DNA of 32,644 nt. Origin: Endomicrobiaceae bacterium (GTDB lineage: Bacteria; Elusimicrobiota; Endomicrobiia; Endomicrobiales; Endomicrobiaceae). This document shows positions 1-7,756 of the stretch, one piece after another. The stretch is taken from positions 10,616 to 43,259 of the forward strand of contig JAQVBD010000011.1 of assembly GCA_028690485.1 (NCBI GenBank), in the 5' to 3' direction. The notes under the pieces were generated by a model, which worked only from the letters and a program-made list of their open reading frames with translations, had not been told where the DNA came from and did no database searches. Every line of letters begins with the position of its first letter. Positions within the stretch are counted from its first letter, which is position 1. The translations under genes were made by a program, and so were the position numbers.

Positions 1-2
1 TG

Positions 3-1283
3 AGACATTTTACTAATTTATCAAGAAGAAATTATGCATTAAGTACAACTTTTTATCCATTGGGTTCATGTACAATGAAATATAATCCGATAGTTAATGA
101 GAAAATTGCAAAATTTGAAGAATTTGCCTCATTACACCCATACCAATCTGAAGAAACAATTCAGGGAAGTTTGGAAGTTATGTATGAACTTGAAAGAGCA
201 TTATGTGAGATTTCGGGTATGGATTATTTTACATTGCAGCCTGCAGCAGGTGCTCATGGTGAATATGCAGGACTTTTAATAATAGCACAATATTTTAAAA
301 GTAAAAAAGAAAAGAGGACAAAAATAATAGTTCCTGATTCTGCACACGGGACAAATCCTGCTTCAGCAGCACTTGCGGGCTTTGAAATTGTTTCATTAAA
401 ATCTGATGAGAATGGAATAATATCACCGGCAAACCTCAAAGAAGTTTTAACACAAGATGTTGCTTGTATGATGATGACTGTTCCGAATACACTTGGTGTT
501 TTTGAAAAGAATATTGCAGAAATTTCTAAGATGATTCATGAAAACGGATCTTTATTATATTATGATGGTGCAAATTTGAATGCTGTTATGGGAATAGCAA
601 GACCAGCCGATATAGGTTTTGATGTAATGCATATAAATTTACATAAAACTTTTTCAACACCTCATGGCGGCGGCGGACCGGGATCCGGACCGGTAGGTGT
701 AAAATCATTTTTAAAAGATTTTTTACCTATGCCTCTAATTATAAAAGAGAATGATGAATTTAAAGTTTCTTTTAATAATAAAAAACAATCAATTGGTAAA
801 ATGAAAGCATTTTTCGGTAATTTTCCTGTTTTACTTAAAGCATGCGCTTATGTTAAAGCTTTAGGAGGCGTAGGATTAAAAGAAGCTTCAACACAAGCAG
901 TTTTAAATGCGAATTATGTATTATCATGTTTAAAGGATAAAGTTTCTATACCTGCAGGTAATGTCTGTATGCATGAATTTGTTCTTTCTTCAAAGGGGCA
1001 TTTAGGAGAAGGTATAAAAACTTTGGATGTTGCAAAAAGACTTCTAGATTATGGATATTATGCACCAACAATTTATTTTCCTTTAATTGTTGAAGAAGCA
1101 ATGATGATAGAGCCTACAGAAACAGAATCAAAACAAGTATTAGATGAATTTATAGATGTGTTATCAAAAATTATTGATGAATCAAAGACTAATCCGGAAA
1201 TAGTTCATAATGCACCTGTAAATACATTCGTTAGTCGTCTTAATGAAGTTGAAGCAGCAAGGAAACCAAAATTACATTGGTAA
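3..1283 (+). CDS. gcvPB: Glycine dehydrogenase (decarboxylating) subunit 2, 5'-truncated
   Basis: This is the C-terminal subunit of the two-gene form of the glycine cleavage P-protein, which decarboxylates glycine with pyridoxal phosphate and passes the aminomethyl group to lipoyl-GcvH. The frame is open from base 3 and reads RHFTNLSRRNYALSTTFYP before the conserved LGSCTMKYNP, so the TTG at 60 is not the real start and the gene begins before the window. The PLP-lysine motif is visible as NLHKTFSTPHGGGGPGSGP. About 426 residues are present against roughly 480 for the family, so perhaps 50-60 are missing. The rest of the cleavage system (gcvT, gcvH, gcvPA) would be expected just upstream. A strong terminator follows. 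Identification is secure. Confidence 0.96.
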   Translation, partial: RHFTNLSRRNYALSTTFYPLGSCTMKYNPIVNEKIAKFEEFASLHPYQSEETIQGSLEVMYELERALCEISGMDYFTLQPAAGAHGEYAGLLIIAQYFKSKKEKRTKIIVPDSAHGTNPASAALAGFEIVSLKSDENGIISPANLKEVLTQDVACMMMTVPNTLGVFEKNIAEISKMIHENGSLLYYDGANLNAVMGIARPADIGFDVMHINLHKTFSTPHGGGGPGSGPVGVKSFLKDFLPMPLIIKENDEFKVSFNNKKQSIGKMKAFFGNFPVLLKACAYVKALGGVGLKEASTQAVLNANYVLSCLKDKVSIPAGNVCMHEFVLSSKGHLGEGIKTLDVAKRLLDYGYYAPTIYFPLIVEEAMMIEPTETESKQVLDEFIDVLSKIIDESKTNPEIVHNAPVNTFVSRLNEVEAARKPKLHW

Positions 1284-1306
1284 ATTGATTTATATATTTT
1301 ATAGAC

Positions 1307-1348
1307 AAACAAAAGTCAGGTAGATGAAAATCAACCTGACTTTTGTTT
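1307..1348 (+). terminator. Rho-independent terminator after gcvPB
   Basis: A perfect 15-bp stem pairs 1307-1321 with 1334-1348 around a 12-nt loop. The left arm starts AAACAAAAGTCAGG, and the right arm ends in a T-rich stretch (CTTTTGTTT). It lies 24 nt after the gcvPB stop and before the hldD promoter, so it separates the glycine cleavage operon from the LPS operon. Confidence 0.9.
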
Positions 1349-1358
1349 AATAAATTTG

Positions 1359-1388
1359 TTGTAGAATAGATTATATTTTTTGTAGAAT
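1359..1388 (+). promoter_or_regulatory. Probable sigma70-type promoter of the LPS operon
   Basis: TTGTAG (1359-1364) and TAGAAT (1383-1388) are separated by 18 nt, placing a start site near 1395 and a leader of about 25 nt containing the AGAGG ribosome site of hldD. It sits directly after the gcvPB terminator, where a new promoter is needed. AT-rich sequence makes chance matches common, so this is moderate. Confidence 0.45.
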
Positions 1389-1419
1389 ATACAAATAATT
1401 AGATAAAAGAGGTTTTTAT

Positions 1420-2379
1420 ATGATAATACTTACAGGCGGAGCAGGTTTTATTGGCAGTTGTTTTCTATGGAAGTTGAATCAAGAAGGAATAGATGATGTT
1501 TTAGTAGTTGATCATCTTGATGATAGCGAAAAATGGAAAAACCTTATTGGTAAAAAATATAAAGATTATATGCAGAAAGAAGATTTTTTAGAAGCAGTCA
1601 AATTAGGCAAAATAGCAAAACCTGAAGCAATAGTTCATTTAGGAGCTTGTAGTTCCACAACTTTAACAGATGCAAATTATTATATTCATAATAATTTTGA
1701 ATATTCAAAAACTCTTTCATTATGGGCAATGGAATTAAACATTCCTTTTGTTTATGCATCTTCAGCAGCGACTTATGGCAATGGCGAAAATGGATATGAT
1801 GATACAATTGATATAGATAAACTTGCTCCTTTAAATATGTACGGTTATTCAAAACAAATGTTTGATTTATGGCTGTTGAGAAATAATTATTCAGATAAAG
1901 TAACAGGAATAAAATTTTTTAATGTTTTTGGACCAAATGAGTACCATAAAGGTTCAATGAAAAGTGTTATATGCAAAAGTTATGATGATGTTGAACAAAA
2001 AGGTGTAATGAAATTATTTAAGTCATATAAAAAAGAATATCAGCATGGAGAACAAAAAAGAGATTTTATATATATTAAAGATGCAGTTGAAGTTATGTGG
2101 TTATTGCTAAAAAATCCTAAACAAACAGGTATTTATAATTTAGGTACAGCAAAAGCAAGAAGCTGGAATGATATTGCCAATTCTATGTTTGCAGCAGTAG
2201 GTAAAAAATCAAATATTGAGTATATTGAAATGCCTGATATTTTACAAGAAAAATATCAATACTTTACAGAAGCTACAATGAAAAAAATAGAAAAAGCAGG
2301 TTGTAAACATCAGTTTATGTCATTAGAAGATTCAGTAAAAGATTATTGTCAGTATTTAAAAAATAAAACTTATTTATAA
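1420..2379 (+). CDS. hldD: ADP-L-glycero-D-manno-heptose 6-epimerase
   Basis: HldD (RfaD/GmhD) converts ADP-D-glycero-beta-D-manno-heptose to the L-glycero form used in the LPS inner core. The 319-aa length matches the family. The N-terminus is a Rossmann GGAGFIG dinucleotide site of the extended short-chain dehydrogenase type. The family stretch VVDHLDDSEKWKNL follows, then SSAATYG and the catalytic YxxxK in MYGYSKQMFD near residue 143. The start has an AGAGG ribosome site about 7 nt upstream. It is the first gene of the operon, with the heptose kinase next and the Kdo genes after it. The cytoplasmic enzyme depends on hldE products. No gmhA or gmhB is seen here. Confidence 0.93.
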   Translation: MIILTGGAGFIGSCFLWKLNQEGIDDVLVVDHLDDSEKWKNLIGKKYKDYMQKEDFLEAVKLGKIAKPEAIVHLGACSSTTLTDANYYIHNNFEYSKTLSLWAMELNIPFVYASSAATYGNGENGYDDTIDIDKLAPLNMYGYSKQMFDLWLLRNNYSDKVTGIKFFNVFGPNEYHKGSMKSVICKSYDDVEQKGVMKLFKSYKKEYQHGEQKRDFIYIKDAVEVMWLLLKNPKQTGIYNLGTAKARSWNDIANSMFAAVGKKSNIEYIEMPDILQEKYQYFTEATMKKIEKAGCKHQFMSLEDSVKDYCQYLKNKTYL

Positions 2380-2394
2380 TTAATGAGGAAAAAC

Positions 2395-3378
2395 ATGAAA
2401 TTAGTAGACATAATTCCAAAATTAGCAAAGCAATCTGTTTTGGTTGTTGGTGATACAATGGTTGATAAATTCATATGGGGAAAAGTTTCTAGAATTTCTC
2501 CGGAAGCCCCGGTTCCGGTTGTAGAAGTTTCAAATGAAACAGAAACATTAGGCGGAGCAGGTAATGTTGCAAGTAATATAACTTCTTTAGGTGCAACATC
2601 ATATTTGGTTACAGTTATTGGTGATGATAATGACGGTAAGAATATGAAAGATATGTTAAATAAAAAGAATATTAATACAGATTTTGTCATTGTTGATAAA
2701 AATCGTCCAACTACAATAAAAACAAGAATTATTGCATCACATCAACAGGTTGTCAGAGTAGATAAAGAAATAAAAGGTTCATTCTCTGGTGGGACTGAAA
2801 CTAATATTTTAAAAAATATTGAAAAAGTTATTGAAAAAGTTGATGGTGTAATAATTTCAGATTATGCAAAAGGTGTCTTAAGTTCAAAAATTTTAAAGAA
2901 AATAATTACATTAGCAAAGAAAAAAAATATACCGGTCACAGTTGATCCAAAAATTGAAAATTTTAAAAAATATAAATATATTACTTGTATTACTCCAAAT
3001 ACAAAAGAAGCAATAGAAGGTATGAATGCAAAAAATATTTCTACAGATAATGATATTGCTGCCCTTGGTAATAAAATTTTGAAAATATTAAAATCCGAAT
3101 CTGTCCTTATAACTAGGGGAGAAAAAGGAATGACTATAATTGAAAAAAATAATAAAATAACTCATATACCAACTAGGGCAAAAGAAGTTTATGATGTTAC
3201 CGGTGCAGGAGATACAGTTATTGCAACAATGACTTTGGCATTATCTGCAAAAATTGATTTGGTTACTTCTGCTGAAATCGCAAATTTTGCAGCAGGTATT
3301 GTGGTTGGTAAAGTTGGTACGGCAACAGTTTCTCCTAGTGAACTTATTCAAACGATAGAGGATTTTAATAGAAAATGA
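2395..3378 (+). CDS. hldE: D-glycero-beta-D-manno-heptose-7-phosphate kinase
   Basis: A PfkB-family sugar kinase equal to domain 1 of HldE (RfaE1), which phosphorylates heptose 7-phosphate at C1 for ADP-heptose synthesis. It shows the HldE-type stretch SRISPEAPVPVVE, a GGAGNVA substrate site, and the PfkB signature DVTGAGDT with its catalytic aspartate near the C-terminus. At 327 residues it lacks the C-terminal nucleotidyltransferase domain of the fused E. coli enzyme, so a separate hldE2 (rfaE2) should exist elsewhere. I chose the ATG at 2395 because AGGA at 2386-2389 sits at normal ribosome-site distance; the in-frame ATG at 2383 has none. It overlaps kdsB by 4 nt (ATGA), suggesting translational coupling. 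Confidence 0.9.
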   Translation: MKLVDIIPKLAKQSVLVVGDTMVDKFIWGKVSRISPEAPVPVVEVSNETETLGGAGNVASNITSLGATSYLVTVIGDDNDGKNMKDMLNKKNINTDFVIVDKNRPTTIKTRIIASHQQVVRVDKEIKGSFSGGTETNILKNIEKVIEKVDGVIISDYAKGVLSSKILKKIITLAKKKNIPVTVDPKIENFKKYKYITCITPNTKEAIEGMNAKNISTDNDIAALGNKILKILKSESVLITRGEKGMTIIEKNNKITHIPTRAKEVYDVTGAGDTVIATMTLALSAKIDLVTSAEIANFAAGIVVGKVGTATVSPSELIQTIEDFNRK

Positions 3379-4103
3379 AAACAGCAGTAGTTATTCCGGC
3401 AAGATATGCTTCTTCCAGGTTTCCCGGTAAACCTTTATTTTTAGTTAAAAATAAACCTTTGATATTACATGTTGTAAGTAAAGTTATAACCTGTAAAACT
3501 GTTGATTGTGTTGTTGTTGCAACAGATGACAAAAGAATTTTTGATGTAGTTAAAAATGCAGGATATAATGTTTATATGACACCAAAAAATCTTAAAAGCG
3601 GAACAGACAGAGTTGCCTATGTAGCAGAAAAATATTTGAAAAATTTTGATGTGTTTATTAATGTCCAAGGTGATGAACCATTAATAGATAAAAAACTTGT
3701 TGAAAAAATGGTAAATGAATTTAAACAAGATAAAAAAATAGAATATTTGACTATCGCATATAAAATGAAATCTGGTGATGATATAAATAATCCAAATACA
3801 GTTAAAGTAATTTTCGATAAAAATATGAATGCGATTTATTTTTCAAGATTCCCAATACCTTATTTAAGAGATAAGACAAAAATAAAATCAGAGTATTATA
3901 AACACATTGGTGTATATGGTTACAGAAGAAATTTTGTAATAAATTTTGCAAAAACAAAACAAACAGATTTGGAAAGAAAAGAATCTTTAGAGCAGTTAAG
4001 AGCTATAGAAAACGGTAAAAAAATAAAAATTATTATATCCGGTAAAGATTTACAGGATGTTAATGTTTTTGAGGATATTGCCAAAGTTGAAGATAAATTA
4101 TAA
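3375..4103 (+). CDS. kdsB: 3-deoxy-manno-octulosonate cytidylyltransferase (CMP-Kdo synthetase)
   Basis: KdsB activates Kdo with CTP to form CMP-Kdo, the donor for the first sugars on lipid A. The 242-aa protein starts with the nucleotide-binding VVIPARYASSRFPGKPL, followed by KSGTDRVA and NVQGDEPLI, all diagnostic of KdsB. The C-terminal DLERKESLEQLRAIENGKKI block is also typical. It starts inside the stop of hldE (ATGA overlap). With kdsA, kdsC and kdsD in this window, the Kdo activation route is complete. The activity is cytoplasmic. Confidence 0.95.
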   Translation: MKTAVVIPARYASSRFPGKPLFLVKNKPLILHVVSKVITCKTVDCVVVATDDKRIFDVVKNAGYNVYMTPKNLKSGTDRVAYVAEKYLKNFDVFINVQGDEPLIDKKLVEKMVNEFKQDKKIEYLTIAYKMKSGDDINNPNTVKVIFDKNMNAIYFSRFPIPYLRDKTKIKSEYYKHIGVYGYRRNFVINFAKTKQTDLERKESLEQLRAIENGKKIKIIISGKDLQDVNVFEDIAKVEDKL

Positions 4104-4113
4104 TAAAAAGTAG

Positions 4114-4119
4114 TATAAT
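4114..4119 (+). promoter_or_regulatory. -10 element for a possible leaderless kdsA transcript
   Basis: A perfect TATAAT ends 6 nt before the kdsA ATG at 4126, so transcription would start at or next to the start codon. No Shine-Dalgarno sequence lies between kdsB and kdsA. No convincing -35 is seen at 16-18 nt spacing. The same -10 to ATG distance is seen for miaA and hisD. Confidence 0.5.
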
Positions 4120-4125
4120 ATAAAA

Positions 4126-4950
4126 ATGAATAAAATTAAGATCACAGAAAAAATCATTGTATCAAATGACTTACCATTATCAGTTATAGCAGGTCCATGT
4201 ATTATCGAAAGTAAAAAACAGGCATTTGAGATAGCAAAAAAGTTAAAAGATATTTGTGCTAAGTTAAAAGTAAATTTTATTTTTAAGGCTTCTTATGACA
4301 AAGCTAACAGGTCTTCGATAGATTCATTTAGAGGCCCGGGTCTTGAAAAAGGATTAGCTATTTTATCAGAGATAAAAAATATTTTAAAAATTCCGGTTCT
4401 TACAGATGTTCATTGTTCTTATGATGTTAAGAAAGTTGCAGAGGTTGTAGATATTATCCAAATACCTGCTTTTTTGTGCAGACAAACAGATTTAATTGTT
4501 GCTTGTGCAAATACGAACTTACCAATAAATATAAAAAAAGGACAGTTTCTTGCACCTGAAGATACATTACAAATAATCAAAAAAGTTAATGCATGTAAAA
4601 ATAATAAACTTTCCTTAACAGAAAGAGGATCAAGTTTCGGTTATAGAAATTTAGTTGTTGATTTTAGATCAATTGAAATAATGAAACAATTTGGATGTCC
4701 TGTAATTTTTGATGCTACACACAGTGTTCAAAAGCCGGGAGGTCTTGGTACTTCAAGTGGTGGTGATAGACAATTTGTATTACCGCTTGCAAAAGCAGCA
4801 GTTGCTGTTGGAGTAGCAGCATTATTTGTAGAAGTTCATCCTAATCCTGATAAAGCTCTTTCTGATGGAGCAAATAGTATAGATTTTAAAATGTTTAAAG
4901 ATATGATGCAGGAAGTTGTTAAAATAGATAAAATTATTAAGAGAAAGTAA
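4126..4950 (+). CDS. kdsA: 2-dehydro-3-deoxyphosphooctonate aldolase (Kdo-8-phosphate synthase)
   Basis: KdsA condenses phosphoenolpyruvate with arabinose 5-phosphate to give Kdo 8-phosphate. The 274-aa DAHP/KDOPS TIM-barrel protein carries AGPCIIES, FKASYDKANRSS, the KdsA-type SFRGPGLEKGL, LTDVH, and the late DATHSVQKPGG and EVHPNPDKALSDG. A cysteine in AGPC matches the metal-binding cysteine known from metal-dependent KDOPS, which suggests that class. The start ATG lies 22 nt after kdsB with no ribosome site but a TATAAT 6 nt upstream, so it may be made from a leaderless message as well as by readthrough. The gene is followed 1 nt later by a small membrane protein gene. Confidence 0.95.
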   Translation: MNKIKITEKIIVSNDLPLSVIAGPCIIESKKQAFEIAKKLKDICAKLKVNFIFKASYDKANRSSIDSFRGPGLEKGLAILSEIKNILKIPVLTDVHCSYDVKKVAEVVDIIQIPAFLCRQTDLIVACANTNLPINIKKGQFLAPEDTLQIIKKVNACKNNKLSLTERGSSFGYRNLVVDFRSIEIMKQFGCPVIFDATHSVQKPGGLGTSSGGDRQFVLPLAKAAVAVGVAALFVEVHPNPDKALSDGANSIDFKMFKDMMQEVVKIDKIIKRK

Positions 4951-4951
4951 T

Positions 4952-5143
4952 ATGTCTAAAAATCAAAAAGAATATACTTGGATGCCATCTTTAAAGTGGA
5001 TGTTAAAAACATTAATTATAATATATATAGTAATTATAGTTGCTTATTTTTCTTTAAATATTTTACTTAAGCCATATATGAGAGATATTCCAAAAGAATT
5101 AACACCCTGGTTAGATAAAACATCTTCTGTGGAGAATAAATGA
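4952..5143 (+). CDS. Small single-pass membrane protein between kdsA and kdsC
   Basis: A 63-aa protein I do not recognise. Residues about 17-40 form one hydrophobic segment (core IIIYIVIIVAYFSLNILL) after a basic, aromatic N-terminus with KEYTWMPSLKW. The C-terminal 20 residues are polar with prolines. The positive N-terminus suggests N-in, C-out in the inner membrane. It starts 1 nt after the kdsA stop with AGAGAAAG upstream, and its end overlaps kdsC by 4 nt (ATGA). The tight packing supports translation and a link to Kdo or LPS assembly, but no function can be assigned. Confidence 0.75.
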   Translation: MSKNQKEYTWMPSLKWMLKTLIIIYIVIIVAYFSLNILLKPYMRDIPKELTPWLDKTSSVENK

Positions 5144-5670
5144 AGAAATATTCAAAACAACTTCTTTCTGATGCAAAAAAAATAAAATTAGTAGCTACAG
5201 ATATAGATGGTGTTTTAACAGCAGGTGAAGTTATACTTTTAGAAAATAATGAAGAAATAAAAATATGGAATGTAAAAGATAGATTAGGTGCGCATTTATT
5301 AAAGCAGTATTTACCGGATGTTAAAGTTGCTTGGATAACAGGAAGACAGTCTAAACAAGTAGCTTTAAGAGCTAAAGAATTATCAGTTGATTATCTTGTC
5401 CAATCATGTAAAGATAAAAATAAAACCCTTCTACAAATTGCAAATGAATTAAGTATAGATTTTTCGCAAATTTTATATATTGGTGATGATATTATTGATA
5501 TATGTGTTTTAAAGTATGTGGGGTTGTCTGTATGTCCGAAAGATGCTGTCGACGAAGCAAAAAAATATTCAAAATATATTTCACAATATAATGGTGGCAA
5601 AGGTGTTTTCAGAGAAGCTTGTGAACTTTTGCTCAAAGCTCATAATTTGTGGAAGGAAATAGTAGGTTAA
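5140..5670 (+). CDS. kdsC: 3-deoxy-D-manno-octulosonate 8-phosphate phosphatase
   Basis: KdsC removes the phosphate from Kdo 8-phosphate, the step between KdsA and KdsB. The 176-aa protein is a C0-type HAD hydrolase without a large cap, as usual for this tetrameric family. It shows the nucleophile motif ATDIDGVLT, WNVKDRLG, the WITGRQSKQV motif, the lysine region CKDKNK, and the acidic metal motif YIGDDIID. The C-terminal GGKGVFREACELLL is typical. It overlaps the upstream small membrane gene by 4 nt and runs directly into the acyltransferase gene. Confidence 0.94.
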   Translation: MKKYSKQLLSDAKKIKLVATDIDGVLTAGEVILLENNEEIKIWNVKDRLGAHLLKQYLPDVKVAWITGRQSKQVALRAKELSVDYLVQSCKDKNKTLLQIANELSIDFSQILYIGDDIIDICVLKYVGLSVCPKDAVDEAKKYSKYISQYNGGKGVFREACELLLKAHNLWKEIVG

Positions 5671-5675
5671 AATTA

Positions 5676-6578
5676 ATGAAAAAATATATTAGAAAATGTT
5701 ATTTTTACGGGGCATATATTTTTTCAAAGTTAGTTTTGGTGTTACCATATAAATTTTCAGTTGGAAAACTCGCTGATGCTTTAGGCGCTGTTGCTTACTA
5801 TATTGTCAAGGATGCAAGAGAAAAAGCAAGAAAACATCTGACTTTGTGTTTCCCTGATAAAACATCAAAAGAAATTGAGCAAATAATAAAAACAATTTTT
5901 AAATATCAAGCAAAAAATTTTTTTGAATTACTTAATTTTCCAAGGATTAATAAAGATTTTTTTGATTCAATAGCTTCTATGTCTCAAAGAGATATAGAAA
6001 TATATAAAAAAGCTCTTTCAAAAAATAAAGGTCTTTTAATTGCGAGTGCACATTGTGGTAATTGGGAGATTTTAGCTTCCGGAGTTGCAGCAAAAAATTT
6101 CTCTGTAAATGTTATTGCAAAAAGAATTTATATTGAAGAATTAAATCAAATGTTGGTTTCATATAGAGAGTCTAAAAATGTTAATGTAATTTTAAGATCA
6201 GAAAGAGATACTGCCAGGAAAATGTTAAAAGCACTAAAAAATAATGAAATTATTGCAATGTTGATAGATCAAGATACATCCGTTCAAAGTGTTTTTGTTG
6301 ATTTTTTTGGTATGCCGGCATCTACACCGTCAGGGCTTGCAACAATAGCATTGAAAATGGGAACACCTGTTATTATGACAGTAAGTAAAAGGTTACCTAA
6401 TGGTACCCATACTTTTGTTGTAAGTGATGAAATAGAGCCGGATAAAACAACTGGTGTTTTTGAACAGGATGTCATTAATTTTACAGGGAAAGTAACAAAA
6501 TATATAGAAAATTATATAAAAGAAAATCCGGAACAATGGGTGTGGTTTCATGAAAGATGGAAAACTAAAAAAATATAA
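5676..6578 (+). CDS. Lipid A biosynthesis (Kdo)2-lipid acyltransferase, LpxL/HtrB family
   Basis: A 300-aa member of the LpxL/LpxM (HtrB/MsbB) late acyltransferase family, which adds secondary acyl chains to lipid A at the inner membrane. The catalytic HX4E appears as SAHCGNWEI, followed by IDQDTSVQSVFVDFFG and the C-terminal NPEQWVWFHERWK. An N-terminal hydrophobic stretch follows MKKYIRKCYFYGAYIF. I chose ATG 5676, which has AGG 9 nt upstream and lies just past kdsC; a GTG at 5649 would extend the protein by nine residues inside kdsC. Its 3' end overlaps lptC by 29 nt. Acyl specificity (LpxL or LpxM) cannot be told from sequence. Confidence 0.9.
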   Translation: MKKYIRKCYFYGAYIFSKLVLVLPYKFSVGKLADALGAVAYYIVKDAREKARKHLTLCFPDKTSKEIEQIIKTIFKYQAKNFFELLNFPRINKDFFDSIASMSQRDIEIYKKALSKNKGLLIASAHCGNWEILASGVAAKNFSVNVIAKRIYIEELNQMLVSYRESKNVNVILRSERDTARKMLKALKNNEIIAMLIDQDTSVQSVFVDFFGMPASTPSGLATIALKMGTPVIMTVSKRLPNGTHTFVVSDEIEPDKTTGVFEQDVINFTGKVTKYIENYIKENPEQWVWFHERWKTKKI

Positions 6579-7086
6579 ATATATTTTAATTGTTTTATCT
6601 TTAAATTTAATGTTATCTTTTTCAGGTTGTCTGGAAGAAGAAACAATAATTGAAGAAACTCCGCCAACAACAGAACAAACAATAGAAAATTTTGTTGTTA
6701 CAGAAACACAAGATGGCAAAATAAAAACAATTCTTGAATCTGAATCTGCAATAATTGATGATAATCAAAAAAAAGCCTATTTAACTTTGCCTAAAGTTAA
6801 ATTTTATGAAGATGGGAAATATACATCAATTTTGATTTCAGAATCCGGTGAGATTGATTTAGCCACAAATGATATAAAAGCTTTAGGAAAATGTACTGTA
6901 GATACCGTTCGAAATGAATATTTACAAACAAGAGATGTATCATATAATGCTAAAAATAAGCTCATATCATCAGATAGTGATATTAAAATTACTAGAGGAA
7001 AGGATGTTATTTACGGTAAAGGGTTTCAGTCTGATACAGATTTAGATAATGTTGTTATAAAAAATGAAAGAGCTATAATTGATTAA
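6550..7086 (+). CDS. lptC: LPS export periplasmic protein LptC, probable lipoprotein form
   Basis: LptC bridges the inner membrane LptBFG transporter to LptA and passes LPS along a beta-jellyroll groove. The 178-aa protein lies directly before lptA and lptB and has the family pattern of beta-strands ending in polar turns (GKIKTILESESAIID, KAYLTLPKVKFYEDGK, GEIDLATNDIKALG). Its N-terminus is basic then hydrophobic, ending in LSFSGC, which fits a lipobox, so it may be lipid-anchored rather than held by a transmembrane helix as in E. coli. The start lies within the LpxL-like gene with no strong ribosome site, consistent with coupling. Family assignment rests on pattern and neighbours. Confidence 0.82.
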   Translation: MKDGKLKKYKYILIVLSLNLMLSFSGCLEEETIIEETPPTTEQTIENFVVTETQDGKIKTILESESAIIDDNQKKAYLTLPKVKFYEDGKYTSILISESGEIDLATNDIKALGKCTVDTVRNEYLQTRDVSYNAKNKLISSDSDIKITRGKDVIYGKGFQSDTDLDNVVIKNERAIID

Positions 7087-7756
7087 AAAAATTAGTTGCT
7101 TATTTATATTTTGTTTATTTGTTTCTTTTTCTTTTGCAAAAGAAAAAGAGAAGACAGTAGTCACTGGTGACAGAATGGAAATTAAAAAATCTGGAGAAAA
7201 AACAATAGTTAAAGGCAATGCAAAAATTGTAAGGAGTTCTAATACAGTAACATCAGATAAAATGACTTATTATAAAAACAATTCGAATGTTGATGCCAGT
7301 GGTAATGTTGTTTTTTTTGTTAATAATGAAGATGGCAGTATTATTAAAGCGACATCGGAAGAAGCTGTTTATAATACAAATGATTCAAGTGGACAGTTAT
7401 GGGGAGGAAGACCTACTATTGAATATAATCTTAAAAATTCTACTGACACGATGTATCTTTATGCAGATAAGCTTTATGTAGATAATGATTTTGAATATGC
7501 TGATGCTGAAGGTAATGTCGAAATTGTTTCTTCTTCCGGTACAATAATATCTGAAAATGCTTTATTAGATAAAAAAGCAAATACATTGTTTATGCATAAG
7601 AATAAAAAGAAACCACAAATAAATGCTTACCAAAATGATAAAAAAGCAGAATTCAAAGCAGATGAGATATCATTGTTTTATAATGAAAAAACTGTAAAAA
7701 TGAATAAAAATGTTGAAGGCAAAATTACTATGGATACATTAGAGGGGAAAGAATGA
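7079..7756 (+). CDS. lptA: LPS transport protein LptA (OstA-like periplasmic bridge)
   Basis: LptA forms the periplasmic oligomeric bridge that carries LPS between LptC and LptD. The 225-aa protein has a signal peptide (KKISCLFIFCLFVSFSFA) and then the OstA repeat pattern: VVTGDRMEIKKSG, TIVKGNAKIVRSSNTVTSDKM, VDASGNVVFFV, ADAEGNVEIVSSSGTIIS. I accept TTG at 7079 as start because the next ATG (7174) would delete the signal peptide. The TTG overlaps the end of lptC. It overlaps lptB by 4 nt. It is slightly longer than E. coli LptA (185 aa). Confidence 0.88.
   Translation: MIKKISCLFIFCLFVSFSFAKEKEKTVVTGDRMEIKKSGEKTIVKGNAKIVRSSNTVTSDKMTYYKNNSNVDASGNVVFFVNNEDGSIIKATSEEAVYNTNDSSGQLWGGRPTIEYNLKNSTDTMYLYADKLYVDNDFEYADAEGNVEIVSSSGTIISENALLDKKANTLFMHKNKKKPQINAYQNDKKAEFKADEISLFYNEKTVKMNKNVEGKITMDTLEGKE

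Noticed and set aside
60-62. TTG as the start of gcvPB
   Set aside because: The frame is open upstream to base 3 with family sequence, so the true start is outside the window.
2370-2690. 106-codon - strand frame over the hldE start
   Set aside because: It overlaps hldE, has no ribosome site, and gives a Thr/Ser-rich product of shadow type.
5649-5675. GTG start for the LpxL-like gene
   Set aside because: The nine extra residues are encoded inside kdsC, and ATG 5676 has an AGG at suitable distance.
6393-6719. 108-codon - strand frame across the lpxL-like/lptC junction
   Set aside because: It covers two well-supported + strand genes and is Phe-rich, as expected from reverse AT-rich sequence.
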